Shown in pieces: positions 24,016 through 32,146 of a stretch of DNA of 64,000 nt. The first letter of the stretch is position 1. Each line of letters opens with the position of its first letter. Position numbers and translations under genes: made by a program. The notes below the pieces were generated by a model. That model did no database searches, had not been told where the DNA came from, and was given only the letters and a program-made list of their open reading frames with translations. Origin of the DNA: Desulfarculales bacterium UBA702. Lineage in GTDB: Bacteria > Desulfobacterota > Syntrophobacteria > Syntrophobacterales > Syntrophobacteraceae. The stretch is from assembly GCA_002298165.1 (NCBI GenBank), contig DBMI01000041.1, forward strand, positions 1 to 64,000, written 5' to 3'.

Positions 24016-25844
24016 CTGTTCTTTTTACCCCGCTCGACCTGAGCCAGTATCAAGCCCGTCGCGACAGCGTTCCTCGGCCCTTCTGTCCCCCGAACATTTG
24101 CGCGGCCCGTCACAACACCAAACTCGAACAGCGAGTCGGAAATCATCTTTGGAATTTCAAAATCCAGTGCCGAACCGCCTACCAGCGCGAGAAAATTTAT
24201 CAGCCGAATGTTGCCGGCGGGGGCGATTCGTTTGAGGGCACGCAGGGTATTGGAGACAAAAACTTTGTGCTTGGCCTGCCTGCGCACGGACACAATTTTT
24301 TCCAATGGAACATCCAAATCCAGAGGCTTTGGCCCGTTCTCGGTAATCACCGCGACTCTTCCAAAAAGCTTAGGGGCGAGTGGTTCTTCGAAAAACTGTA
24401 CTGACCCGTCCTCGTGCCGGATGTGGAAAAGACTCTCCACCTTGGCCAGAGGATGACGCTTGATTTGTTCCGCCAACTCCCTGTCATCCAGACCCAGTTC
24501 GGTGTCGATAAGCAGGGTGACCATTTCGCCCGCGCCGGCAAGGTGGATGGACTGAATATTTCCATCGCGGTCTATGATGGCGGCATCAGTTGAACCTCCC
24601 CCGAGATCCAGTATGGCAAAGGGGGCAGTGGCGCCGGGGGTGGTGAGGGCGCCGAGGATTGCCATTTCCGCCTCAACACCTCCCACGCAGCACGGCACCA
24701 TGGTTTCTTCATCAATTTTGGCAGCAAGGCGCATCATGGGCAGCTTGTGCGTTTCCACCATCGCGGCAAGCCCCACTGCGTTGCCAAGTGAATACTCTCC
24801 CGCAAGGCTTCCGACCACTTTTTGCGGCTTAAAAGTCTCGACAGCGAGAATGTCTCTCACACTCACGCTGCGGACGGGCTGGTCGGTAAGTTCGGCCATA
24901 ATTTTTCGCATGTGCTCGAACATCCCGCCGACATTGGTGCCGGGTTCCCCCAGGATTTCCTCAAGCGGTGATATTTCATCGGCTTTCGCCATAATGGCGT
25001 CGGCGCCTTCTTCCACCTGTGCCTCAACCCGGCGGCCCCGGCCCATAAGCACGAGCTTTCCCGCGGGGATGCTTCGTTTCTGGATATCTCCCATTGGAGT
25101 TTTTATTACTACAGCACTCCGAACTCCCGTAAGTGCCCGGGCAATAGGAACAATTTTGCGGGTCTCTTCCGGGCCGAGGTCAAAAAGGGTTGCTATATCA
25201 TAGGGGTTGGAGAGCTTTTCAATCGACCTCCCTGGAGCCGCAACCTCAACGGCCGCGGGCATGCCAATAGGAATCCGGTCAATAAATTCGACTTCATCGA
25301 CTATGGGGATACGCATCGACAGGCGGTTGGCAACCAGGACCCCATCATCATTTTGCAGTATCGCGCCGGCGATTCGGGCATTTCCCATCATCGAACGATT
25401 GAGCCTTGCGACGACGTTCTGAAAATCATTATTGCCGGGCACAACGACTATGCAGGGCACCCCCGGAACTTTGGAGTCCAGCGATTCCAGTCTTATGGTG
25501 ATTCCGGTGCCAAGCCCCTCTCCTCCGGGGGTTCCCGGGTTGTGGCCGATCATGGCGGATTCGGTTATGACCGTTTCAGTGATAGTCTCCATGGCAACAT
25601 CACCAATTACAGGGGTAGCTTCGTTGAGCAGTATCAGGGAGAGATCCTTCCGCTTCAGGGGAGTGGCCATAAGGGCTGTATCCAGCCCTTCAATGACACC
25701 CATGGCGTTTTGAATCGTGCCTTTTATGCCGACCGTTCTCACGGTGGCACTCGAAATAAAATAGGCTTTCCCATCAGGGCTGACTTCGCCAACGGCAACT
25801 TCCGTAGTGTTGTTACCAACGTCCACTCCCGCGATATAGCTCAT
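24012..25844 (-). CDS. pduG: Diol dehydratase reactivase large subunit
   Basis: A 610-residue ATP-dependent chaperone that releases inactivated cobalamin from the dehydratase. It begins with the actin-fold loop GVDVGNNTTEVAVG, and contains LDLGGGSTDAAI (second phosphate loop), GIKGTIQNAMGV, MVPCCVGGVEAEMAI and the ending TEGPRNAVATGL of the PduG/DdrA/GdrA family. Length equals that of enteric PduG. It is separated by 95 bases from pduE, the largest gap inside the operon; no promoter or terminator is evident in that gap. GGAAGAG precedes the ATG. Confidence 0.95.
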   Translation of the reverse strand: MSYIAGVDVGNNTTEVAVGEVSPDGKAYFISSATVRTVGIKGTIQNAMGVIEGLDTALMATPLKRKDLSLILLNEATPVIGDVAMETITETVITESAMIGHNPGTPGGEGLGTGITIRLESLDSKVPGVPCIVVVPGNNDFQNVVARLNRSMMGNARIAGAILQNDDGVLVANRLSMRIPIVDEVEFIDRIPIGMPAAVEVAAPGRSIEKLSNPYDIATLFDLGPEETRKIVPIARALTGVRSAVVIKTPMGDIQKRSIPAGKLVLMGRGRRVEAQVEEGADAIMAKADEISPLEEILGEPGTNVGGMFEHMRKIMAELTDQPVRSVSVRDILAVETFKPQKVVGSLAGEYSLGNAVGLAAMVETHKLPMMRLAAKIDEETMVPCCVGGVEAEMAILGALTTPGATAPFAILDLGGGSTDAAIIDRDGNIQSIHLAGAGEMVTLLIDTELGLDDRELAEQIKRHPLAKVESLFHIRHEDGSVQFFEEPLAPKLFGRVAVITENGPKPLDLDVPLEKIVSVRRQAKHKVFVSNTLRALKRIAPAGNIRLINFLALVGGSALDFEIPKMISDSLFEFGVVTGRANVRGTEGPRNAVATGLILAQVERGKKNR

Positions 25845-25939
25845 GCCGGACTCTTCCGTTTATTGGCGCCGGTTTAGGCAGCCGAAAACGCCAGTGTTGA
25901 ACAAAACCCGGGCACCCAGCCACAGTTTCTTGAACTCTG

Positions 25940-26503
25940 TCAGCTGCTTTTCAACCGGCCCCGCTTGTCATACACCTCCGCGGCCTCACGAACGATGGCA
26001 GCACAGGCGCGGGCCTGGTACTGCGTCTCCAGTTCACTCGCAATGTCCAGCAGTTCCTTTTTGGTAGAGCGATACGGCCTCAAAGCCTCATAGATCTCCA
26101 GAAGCCGTTCGTCCGTGATGCGGGTCATTTCCGCCGCCCTGCGAATGTTGCCCGCAAGCTGCGGTCTTCCGACAGCCTCGGCAATTTGAGCCTGATACTC
26201 AAGAGTTTCAGGCCGAATCTTTATATCGTTGAAGCTGATTTTTCCTGCCTGCACCTGGTCGAGGTTAATTTCTTCGAGCTTGAGGCCGGTGGCGGTGCGA
26301 ACCAGGTCCGGTCTTTTTTGTGCAATCGGATAGTCGGACCTGGGGTCAAGCCGTTTAAGCGAAGAAATAACCGAAGGGGCGCTCTCTCCACTCAAGACGG
26401 CCATAACCCTTTTTACGGCCTCCTGGATCAGATCCGGTGAAACATCGACTCCTTTACTTCGAGCCATTCGATCTACCAAAGCCGATATCTGTTCATCGCT
26501 CAT
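25940..26503 (-). CDS. pduE: Diol dehydratase small subunit
   Basis: Gamma subunit, 187 residues, of the B12-dependent propanediol/glycerol dehydratase. The core has DYPIAQKRPDLVRTATG, LEEINLDQV and ITDERLLEIYEALRPYRST, all typical. An N-terminal extension of about 50 residues (EQISALVDRMARSKG, LIQEAVKRVMAVL) marks it as the compartment-targeted diol type rather than the shorter 141-residue glycerol type. The extension's helix resembles the other encapsulation helices of the locus. AGGAGAGACG precedes the ATG. Confidence 0.93.
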   Translation of the reverse strand: MSDEQISALVDRMARSKGVDVSPDLIQEAVKRVMAVLSGESAPSVISSLKRLDPRSDYPIAQKRPDLVRTATGLKLEEINLDQVQAGKISFNDIKIRPETLEYQAQIAEAVGRPQLAGNIRRAAEMTRITDERLLEIYEALRPYRSTKKELLDIASELETQYQARACAAIVREAAEVYDKRGRLKSS

Positions 26504-26556
26504 AGCGCGTCTCTCCTGACAAAATGGTTCCGGAATTAAGAAGCCACTGACCGACT

Positions 26557-27201
26557 CTACAGTCGGACCGCAACCTCTTCCGGCGGTTTATCGGGATTCA
26601 GGTACTGGACCTCTTTATTGTAGAGCAAAGCCGCCAGGCCCTGATAACGGGGTCTCGCCATCGGATCATTACGGACCGGAACCGGCCTCGGGCTGTCCCC
26701 CTTTGCATACTTGGCGGCGTTTCTTCCCATGGCGCGGAAAGTTGCCAGATCCAGCAGAGGGGATTGTGAAAAAAGCTCGAGGTTTTGCAGGGGTTTAAGA
26801 TCCTTCTGATGTATGACGGCGGTTCCCCTGGACTGCACGCCGATTCCGATTCCGGAACCGCTGAGTTTGGCCGCATCATGGGACATGAAAGCAACATCGA
26901 CCGTACGGTTTACCTTGATAATGCGTGCCTTCAGCCCTTCTTCCTCGATTCCGGCCAGGATTTCCCTTAAGACCTGCTGATGGGGGATGCCGATTATCGT
27001 ACTGGTCATCGCGGTGCCAAACGCGGGCGGTATGGCTATTACGACTTCATTCTTATCCACACCCTGCTTCGCCGGCCCTATCAGTTTGAATTCCACGGGC
27101 GCGGAAGCTTTACCGGCAGAGCTGCCCAAACCTCCATTGCCGGCCAGGTCCCGCAGCACCTCAAGGATGACCTCTCTTACTATGTCTTCAGTGATTTTCA
27201 T
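26557..27201 (-). CDS. pduD: Diol dehydratase medium subunit
   Basis: Beta subunit, 214 residues. Residues 1-20 (MKITEDIVREVILEVLRDLA) are the encapsulation helix known from PduD, followed by a Gly/Ala/Ser linker. The core includes VVIAIPPAFGTAMTSTIIGIPH, DVAFMSHDAAKLSGSGIGIGVQSRGTAVIHQ and FSQSPLLDLATFRAMGRNAAKYAKG, which contact the cobalamin lower face. The length is between those of diol (224) and glycerol (about 195) enzymes. AAGGAGG precedes the ATG. Confidence 0.93.
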   Translation of the reverse strand: MKITEDIVREVILEVLRDLAGNGGLGSSAGKASAPVEFKLIGPAKQGVDKNEVVIAIPPAFGTAMTSTIIGIPHQQVLREILAGIEEEGLKARIIKVNRTVDVAFMSHDAAKLSGSGIGIGVQSRGTAVIHQKDLKPLQNLELFSQSPLLDLATFRAMGRNAAKYAKGDSPRPVPVRNDPMARPRYQGLAALLYNKEVQYLNPDKPPEEVAVRL

Positions 27202-27226
27202 CTGTCTTGCCTCCTTGGGTGGCCTC

Positions 27227-28894
27227 CTAAATGTCTGCTGGGCTTATGGCCTGGGGAATATCTTTCAGTATCTCCCATCGCGCGCCTTCGAGGCGATATC
27301 CCGTACCCGGTCCTTTGTAGTCGTTAGGATCATTTACCGCGCTCAAGACATCGAAGTTACCTTCGAGAATGGCAGATGTATGTAGATAGTCGCCGGTGAT
27401 TTTTTGTCGCAGTATTCCGAGAACTGCCTCGGCGACATCCGTGAAACCATTCTTAGCCAGTGCTCGCACAACATCCAGACCGTTGCCGCCCCGTTTCATG
27501 AAAGCGTCGATCGAGCTGAGGTCCTCGGTCGTGTTCCGGTCGGGAACATCTCTTGACCCATGAGCATAGGTCACCGCTTCGACCTCCTCATCGGTCACCG
27601 ACGGCAGGCCCAAGTCCCTGAAGACCGCCTGAATGGCTCTGGCACCCTTGTTGCGAATCATAATTACGTCCTCCTCCTTGACCGGGATGCAACCCCCGTC
27701 GATCTGGAGGTCGCGCTGGAGGACGAGGTAGTCGTCATAATCATCGCAGTCGTGGGTCGAGCCCGCAAACATGTTGTCATAATTGGGGACACTACTGTAG
27801 CCGGAGAATATGAGGTCGGTGCCGGGAAGAAACTGCATGAGCATTCGGGCGGCATTGCGAATTGGCGAGTGGGTGAAGGTCTGGTCGTTTCCCGAGGCAA
27901 CCTCCAGGTCCATCAGCACGGTCGCAACGTTCTCGCCAAGGACAGCGCGAATACCCGAGGGCACCGCACCAGGAACTCCAATGCAGCTTATGGAGCCGTT
28001 CTGAAGACCCTGAACGCCTGCTCCCTTCGCCACCATTACACAACGGATTTCGAGATAAAGCATCGACTTGCCTTCAGCGTACCCCATCTGCACTTCCGAA
28101 CCCGTACCGGACGTGAAGCGCATCTTGAGTCCACGCGATGCATAAGCGGAAGCCAGAAAAGCTTTGGACCACGGCGTATCATCGCCATCCACGAAGACCT
28201 GATCGGTCCCGTAAACGGAAACCGTTTCAGCATATGCAGTAAGTCCGCGCATGCCCATACTCAGTTCCAGAGCTTCCTCGACGGCGCATTGGGTAATTAC
28301 GCCGGGCCGGCCCGTCTGGGAACCAACGAGAATGGACAGAGCATTCATCGGAGCATATCGTCCTACACCGACGGTGGTTTCCAACTCGCTGAATCCCCTG
28401 AAAGCGGCTTCGGCGGCATCAGCGGCCAGGAGTACCGGGTGATCCTTCAAGTTTGTCACATGAGCCTGGTTGGACGGCGTGCGACGCGGCCGCATTTTCT
28501 GCATGGCCATCATCATCTCCACGACGTTCAGCTTCTTGATTACGTCCAGTATTTTGGCAGGGGTCATGCCAACGGAGAGCCGGACAATTTCAGAACGCGG
28601 AACATTGATGTCCACAAGCATCCGGGCAAATTGAAGAGAATCCAGCGCCATTGCTTCCTGGGCAACCGAGGTGTCAATGCAGTGATCGGCGATCCATGTA
28701 TCGATCATGTCGAAGTCGGGACGTTTTTTTCCGTCCAGTTCCGCGACTTTGCCGTCCTGTATACGGATTCCCGGCTTGGGGTCATTGGGGTTTTCCATGG
28801 CAACCAGGCCGACCTCAACCCATTCTTTGATGAAGCCGTCCTTGTTGACGGGACGTTCTGCCAACACTTGAAATCTTTTCTGTCTTTTACTCAT
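27227..28894 (-). CDS. pduC: B12-dependent diol/glycerol dehydratase large subunit
   Basis: Catalytic alpha subunit, 555 residues (family 554-555). It forms the TIM barrel in which the adenosyl radical dehydrates 1,2-diols or glycerol to aldehydes. Signatures include VLAERPVNKDGFIKEW, PRRTPSNQAHVTNLKDHPVLLAADAAEAA, GLTAYAETVSVYGTDQVFVDGDDTPWSKAFLASAYASRG, the GTGSEVQMG loop and YSSVPNYDNMFAGS. Sequence alone does not fix propanediol versus glycerol, but the long PduE and PduD extensions favour the encapsulated diol type. AAGGAAGG precedes the ATG. It is followed by pduDE and pduGH in canonical order. Confidence 0.96.
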   Translation of the reverse strand: MSKRQKRFQVLAERPVNKDGFIKEWVEVGLVAMENPNDPKPGIRIQDGKVAELDGKKRPDFDMIDTWIADHCIDTSVAQEAMALDSLQFARMLVDINVPRSEIVRLSVGMTPAKILDVIKKLNVVEMMMAMQKMRPRRTPSNQAHVTNLKDHPVLLAADAAEAAFRGFSELETTVGVGRYAPMNALSILVGSQTGRPGVITQCAVEEALELSMGMRGLTAYAETVSVYGTDQVFVDGDDTPWSKAFLASAYASRGLKMRFTSGTGSEVQMGYAEGKSMLYLEIRCVMVAKGAGVQGLQNGSISCIGVPGAVPSGIRAVLGENVATVLMDLEVASGNDQTFTHSPIRNAARMLMQFLPGTDLIFSGYSSVPNYDNMFAGSTHDCDDYDDYLVLQRDLQIDGGCIPVKEEDVIMIRNKGARAIQAVFRDLGLPSVTDEEVEAVTYAHGSRDVPDRNTTEDLSSIDAFMKRGGNGLDVVRALAKNGFTDVAEAVLGILRQKITGDYLHTSAILEGNFDVLSAVNDPNDYKGPGTGYRLEGARWEILKDIPQAISPADI

Positions 28895-28910
28895 TGGCAG
28901 CCTTCCTTGG

Positions 28911-29717
28911 TCAGATATAGGGTTGAGTTACAGGCTTGGCTTCCTGGCCCCATGCGGACAACAGCTTCACCCCTACTTCCCGCCCGGCTATTACCGCCTG
29001 CCGCACAGCACCCGAATCGCCCGACACCCAGATCATCACTTCATTGGTGAGGCTTGTCCCCTTCGAAGGCGACGCGTATCCCACCACTTCCACATCGGCA
29101 GCCTTGACGGCCGTATCGATCATCAGAACGCCGATAACGGCAGGCGCGCCCAGAATGAGTCCAAAAGCCTTCCCTTCGGGGGTGTTGAATACCTGATTGA
29201 GGCACCGGCTAGCGCGGGCCGTGTATTGAAGTTCAAGGTGGCCCTGATCGTTCGCGTAGACGTCTCCAAAATACTTTGGCAGTACCTCGAGGGTGACTTC
29301 GACGGCGCGTCGGGCATCCGATACATCTTCTGCTCCGAAGATGATCAGATTTCCGTGTCCGGCCCCGCCTTTTGTGTCCCTGGGCATCTGAACCGAAAGT
29401 ATGTCAGTGTTTGTCGCCTTCACGGCTTCATCTGCCGCCATTATATGGGGCCCCGCTCCGACACGGCCTCCAATGACACCGATCGAACGGTATTTCCCGT
29501 CTATCCCCATTAAATTGTGAATGCAGGGGTCAAGATTGGCTATGACGATGCCCTGGGTTTCCCCCATGCCGATGCCTACAAATTCCGTCACCTGTACCAG
29601 ATCATCACGGCAGGCCGCCGCCGGGCCATTTTGCCTGGCCTCCTTCGTGCCTTCTGGAGCAGACCCCACCCTTTTCATTACTTCTTTCATGACTCTGTCG
29701 ATCAGTTCCTCTTGCAT
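28911..29717 (-). CDS. pduB: BMC-T shell protein PduB
   Basis: A 268-residue tandem-BMC trimer. An N-terminal helix of about 20 residues (ELIDRVMKEVMKRV) precedes the shell domains, corresponding to the PduB extension known to bind the enzyme core. Domain 1 shows CIHNLMGI, GRVGAGPHIMAADEAVKATN and PRDTKGGAGHGNLIIFGAEDV; domain 2 has GVLMIDTAVKAADVEVVGYASPSKGTS. Members form substrate-gated pores that bind glycerol or propanediol. GGGAGGTGATATCCG precedes the ATG. There is no sign of an internal PduB' start with a strong ribosome site. Confidence 0.94.
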   Translation of the reverse strand: MQEELIDRVMKEVMKRVGSAPEGTKEARQNGPAAACRDDLVQVTEFVGIGMGETQGIVIANLDPCIHNLMGIDGKYRSIGVIGGRVGAGPHIMAADEAVKATNTDILSVQMPRDTKGGAGHGNLIIFGAEDVSDARRAVEVTLEVLPKYFGDVYANDQGHLELQYTARASRCLNQVFNTPEGKAFGLILGAPAVIGVLMIDTAVKAADVEVVGYASPSKGTSLTNEVMIWVSGDSGAVRQAVIAGREVGVKLLSAWGQEAKPVTQPYI

Positions 29718-29744
29718 CGGATATCACCTCCCGCTCGCATCCTG

Positions 29745-30056
29745 CTAAGGATGAGCTTTTGTGATCGATTCACCGGATTCCGTCAGTTGGGGCAGAATCA
29801 TTTCGACTTCCTGGTGAGGCCTTGGGATCACATGGATCGAGATCACCTCGCCGACTTTCTGGGCAGCGGCGGCGCCTGCATCAGTGGCGGCCTTTACCGC
29901 GCCCACGTCTCCCCTCACCATTGTGGTTACAAGGCCGGCCCCTATTTTCACATAACCAACCAATTGGACATTGGCTGCCTTGACCATGGCATCAGAAGCT
30001 TCGATCATCGCAACCAGGCCTCGTGTTTCTATCAATCCCAACGCTTCCTTAGTCAT
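29745..30056 (-). CDS. pduA: BMC-H shell protein PduA/PduJ
   Basis: A 103-residue hexameric shell tile, likely the main facet protein. EALGLIETRGLVAMIEASDAMVK, the pore loop KIGAGLVT (Ala where enteric PduA has Ser) and VGEVISIHVIPRPH are canonical. A 15-residue tail ends the protein. It is the first shell gene of the operon and has a strong ribosome site, AGGAGAACTCTG. A stable hairpin lies just upstream at 30101-30128. Confidence 0.95.
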   Translation of the reverse strand: MTKEALGLIETRGLVAMIEASDAMVKAANVQLVGYVKIGAGLVTTMVRGDVGAVKAATDAGAAAAQKVGEVISIHVIPRPHQEVEMILPQLTESGESITKAHP

Positions 30057-30100
30057 CAGAGTTCTCCTGTTTTCGATTGTTCACTATGAGGAAAATGTTG

Positions 30101-30128
30101 CCCGGGGGCGGCTTTTCAAGCCCCCGGG
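30101..30128 (-). promoter_or_regulatory. Intercistronic hairpin upstream of pduA
   Basis: CCCGGGGGC (30101-30109) pairs with GCCCCCGGG (30120-30128), a nine-bp all-GC stem, in the 78-base gap between the DUF1097 gene and pduA. There is no T-run on the minus strand, so it is more likely an RNA-processing or stabilising element, or a partial attenuator, than a full terminator. Confidence 0.5.
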
Positions 30129-30133
30129 ACCTG

Positions 30134-30634
30134 TTAGGCATTTTTGACGGCGGCTTCTTCTTCGGATTTTGCCTTGAACCATCCCGGGGCTGTTGCGGAG
30201 AGAATGCCGGCGCAGTTGCCGATCACCATGCAAACTGCCGTATTGATCAGAGTGTCGGTGATGAGGCCCTGATGAGCACCGAGATTGCCGAAAAAGACCG
30301 CTGCTCCGACAAATTGGGCAGGTATAGCGGAGAGCATCTTGATATTCCCCTCGATAGTCATGACGAAGCAAAACACTCCTATCCAGGCGGACAAAAGGAG
30401 CATGCTGCCTCCACCCAATTCCTTCCATGACCAGAAGAAAAGCGCACCCTGTATCATACCGGCGAGATTGGCGGCAATGGATTTGCTCAGCGCATCCTTA
30501 TTGCCTCCGGCGAAGTAGAAGCTGGCCCATGCGGCGTATCCAACCCAAGCGACCAGCCATGCCACCTGGGTAGTGATAAAGAACCACAATCCGCAGAGCA
30601 CACCGATACTGATGGATATGGGCATGAGAGCCAT
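30134..30634 (-). CDS. DUF1097 membrane protein, candidate diol/glycerol permease
   Basis: 166 residues with about five hydrophobic helices, including a glycine-rich YAAWASFYFAGG segment and VCMVIGNCAGILSAT near the end; it resembles DUF1097 (YcdZ-like) proteins. It directly abuts the gldA stop (30634/30635) and so is co-translated with it. No PduF-type glycerol facilitator exists in the locus, which makes transport of the diol or glycerol the most natural guess; this is inference from position only. GGAAAGGATT precedes the ATG. Confidence 0.75.
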   Translation of the reverse strand: MALMPISISIGVLCGLWFFITTQVAWLVAWVGYAAWASFYFAGGNKDALSKSIAANLAGMIQGALFFWSWKELGGGSMLLLSAWIGVFCFVMTIEGNIKMLSAIPAQFVGAAVFFGNLGAHQGLITDTLINTAVCMVIGNCAGILSATAPGWFKAKSEEEAAVKNA

Positions 30635-31741
30635 TTACAATCCTTTCCTGTAATCTTTGGCGAGTGCATCAGCCGTCCAGATTGCGGCTTCAACCTTGCT
30701 GGCCGTCACCTCAAACCAGGTGGCATGAATAGTTTCACCCGGGGCGGTTGTCGCTTCAGCCACCTTGCGTATTTCCTCGGGGGTGGGGTTATGAATTCCC
30801 AGATCATCGAGGCAGACTGGCAGTCCGACCGAGATGCAGAAATCCAGCACCTCTTCAATTTCATCCGAGGAACGTCCCTCCATGATCAATTGGGTAAGGG
30901 TACCGAACGCCACTTTCTGGCCGTGGAGTTTATGATGAGAGGCTTCCAGAACCGTAAATCCGTTGTGCACCGAATGGGCGCCCGCAAGACCGCCGCTTTC
31001 GAACCCGAGGCCGCTTAACAGCGTATTGGCCTCCACAATGGCTTCCACGGCTGGTGTGACCATGTTTTTCTCGACCGCCAGCTTCGCCTGTACGCCATAT
31101 TCCAGCAAAGTCTCGTAGCAAAGGCGGGCAAGCGAGTGGGCAGAGCGGAATGGAGGGCATCCGCCGGTGAGCACATTCGGCTTACAGCTCTTGAAGCAGG
31201 TGTCGGCCTCCCAGTAGGTAGCCAGGGCGTCCCCCATGCCCGAAACCAGGTATTCAGCAGGAGCCTTGGCAACGATACCAGTGTCTACCAGCACGCAATC
31301 GGGATTTTTTGGCAGAACGAGATAGCGCTCGAAGACCCCGTCATCGGTATAGACAACCGAAAGAGCGGAACACGGGGCGTCCGTGGCGGCGATTGTGGGG
31401 ATAACCACCACGGGGATTTTCATGTAGTGGGCTACTGCTTTTCCGGTATCGATCACCTTGCCGCCACCGGATGCTATAACAACGTCACACCCCTCTTTTT
31501 GCGCGATCTCCACCAGACGGTTAATCTCATTGGTCGAGCACTCACCATTGAAGAGTTCTTTGCGGCATGAAACACCCTTTTCAGCTAGACTTGACTCGAT
31601 GGCCTGGCCGCATACGGACATTGCTCTTTTTCCGGCCGTGAAAAGGGCCTTGGTTCCAAGCCTTGCCGCATTAACGCCTATTTCGCTGATTGCGCCCTCT
31701 CCCTGAACGTAACGACTTGGTGCGATCAATATCCTGCTCAT
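30635..31741 (-). CDS. gldA: Iron/zinc-dependent glycerol dehydrogenase family protein
   Basis: A 368-residue group-III alcohol dehydrogenase of the GldA type. The NAD site is seen in IASGGGKVIDTGKAVAHY and PTIAATDAPCSALSVVY. The metal-site region contains GMGDALATYWEA (Asp), GAHSVHNG (His) and HKLHGQKVAFG (His). It interconverts glycerol/dihydroxyacetone and, in relatives, 1,2-propanediol/hydroxyacetone. Here it heads the BMC operon, so it may dispose of electrons, feed the substrate pool, or stand in for PduQ by reducing the aldehyde. It has no encapsulation helix. GAGGAGAAAAACAGG precedes the ATG. Confidence 0.9.
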   Translation of the reverse strand: MSRILIAPSRYVQGEGAISEIGVNAARLGTKALFTAGKRAMSVCGQAIESSLAEKGVSCRKELFNGECSTNEINRLVEIAQKEGCDVVIASGGGKVIDTGKAVAHYMKIPVVVIPTIAATDAPCSALSVVYTDDGVFERYLVLPKNPDCVLVDTGIVAKAPAEYLVSGMGDALATYWEADTCFKSCKPNVLTGGCPPFRSAHSLARLCYETLLEYGVQAKLAVEKNMVTPAVEAIVEANTLLSGLGFESGGLAGAHSVHNGFTVLEASHHKLHGQKVAFGTLTQLIMEGRSSDEIEEVLDFCISVGLPVCLDDLGIHNPTPEEIRKVAEATTAPGETIHATWFEVTASKVEAAIWTADALAKDYRKGL

Positions 31742-32070
31742 CCTGTTTTTCTCCTCTTTGTTAAAGTTGTGGGTTGGGGATAAACCCGGCTGACAGGTAA
31801 ATCCTCCCGGCCAGGCACCTCACGGCGGCCCGGCCAGAAATGTTTGGGGCAAAATAGAGGCGGCACAATAGATCCTTTTCAGGTCAGTCAACCATGGCGG
31901 AGTCACAGTTGATGCATATCGAACCAAAAGTGCCGAAACTCTTGTGAAAAGAGGGAACAGAAACTGGTTGCAGCGGGAAATTTGGTCAGGGTGCGCTTGG
32001 TGCCTTCACTCTTTCGGGACTCCGGAAAGCGTCTTATGGATTTGGTGAGGATATTAAACCGGAGAGGGGA
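31742..32070 (-). promoter_or_regulatory. Upstream region of the BMC operon
   Basis: About 330 bases without a gene between the regulator terminator and gldA. On the minus strand a TTGACT (31886-31891) lies 15-17 bases from TATTGT or TTGTGC, a weak sigma-70-type promoter, as expected for one that needs an activator such as the NarL-type regulator next door. No clear direct-repeat operator was seen. Confidence 0.4.
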
Positions 32071-32121
32071 GAAAAAAGAAATCCCCCTACAGAGGGGAAA
32101 GGCTCCCTCAAAAGGGGGATT
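32071..32121 (-). terminator. Terminator after the NarL-type regulator
   Basis: AATCCCCC (32080-32087) pairs with GGGGGATT (32114-32121), enclosing a second GAGGG/CCCTC stem. Reading the minus strand, the outer stem is followed by a T-rich run (complement of 32071-32079). It separates the two-component genes from the BMC operon. Confidence 0.7.
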
Positions 32122-32146
32122 AAAGGAGTAGATCCGTCAATGGAGT

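Noticed and set aside
25845..25939. Possible internal promoter between pduE and pduG
   Set aside because: The 95-base gap has no -35/-10 pair of quality and no terminator; treated as one operon.
27560..29050. A 496-codon plus-strand open frame opposite pduC and pduB
   Set aside because: It is the mirror of a GC-rich conserved coding region; it has no ribosome site and no protein family, whereas the minus strand encodes clear PduC and PduB.
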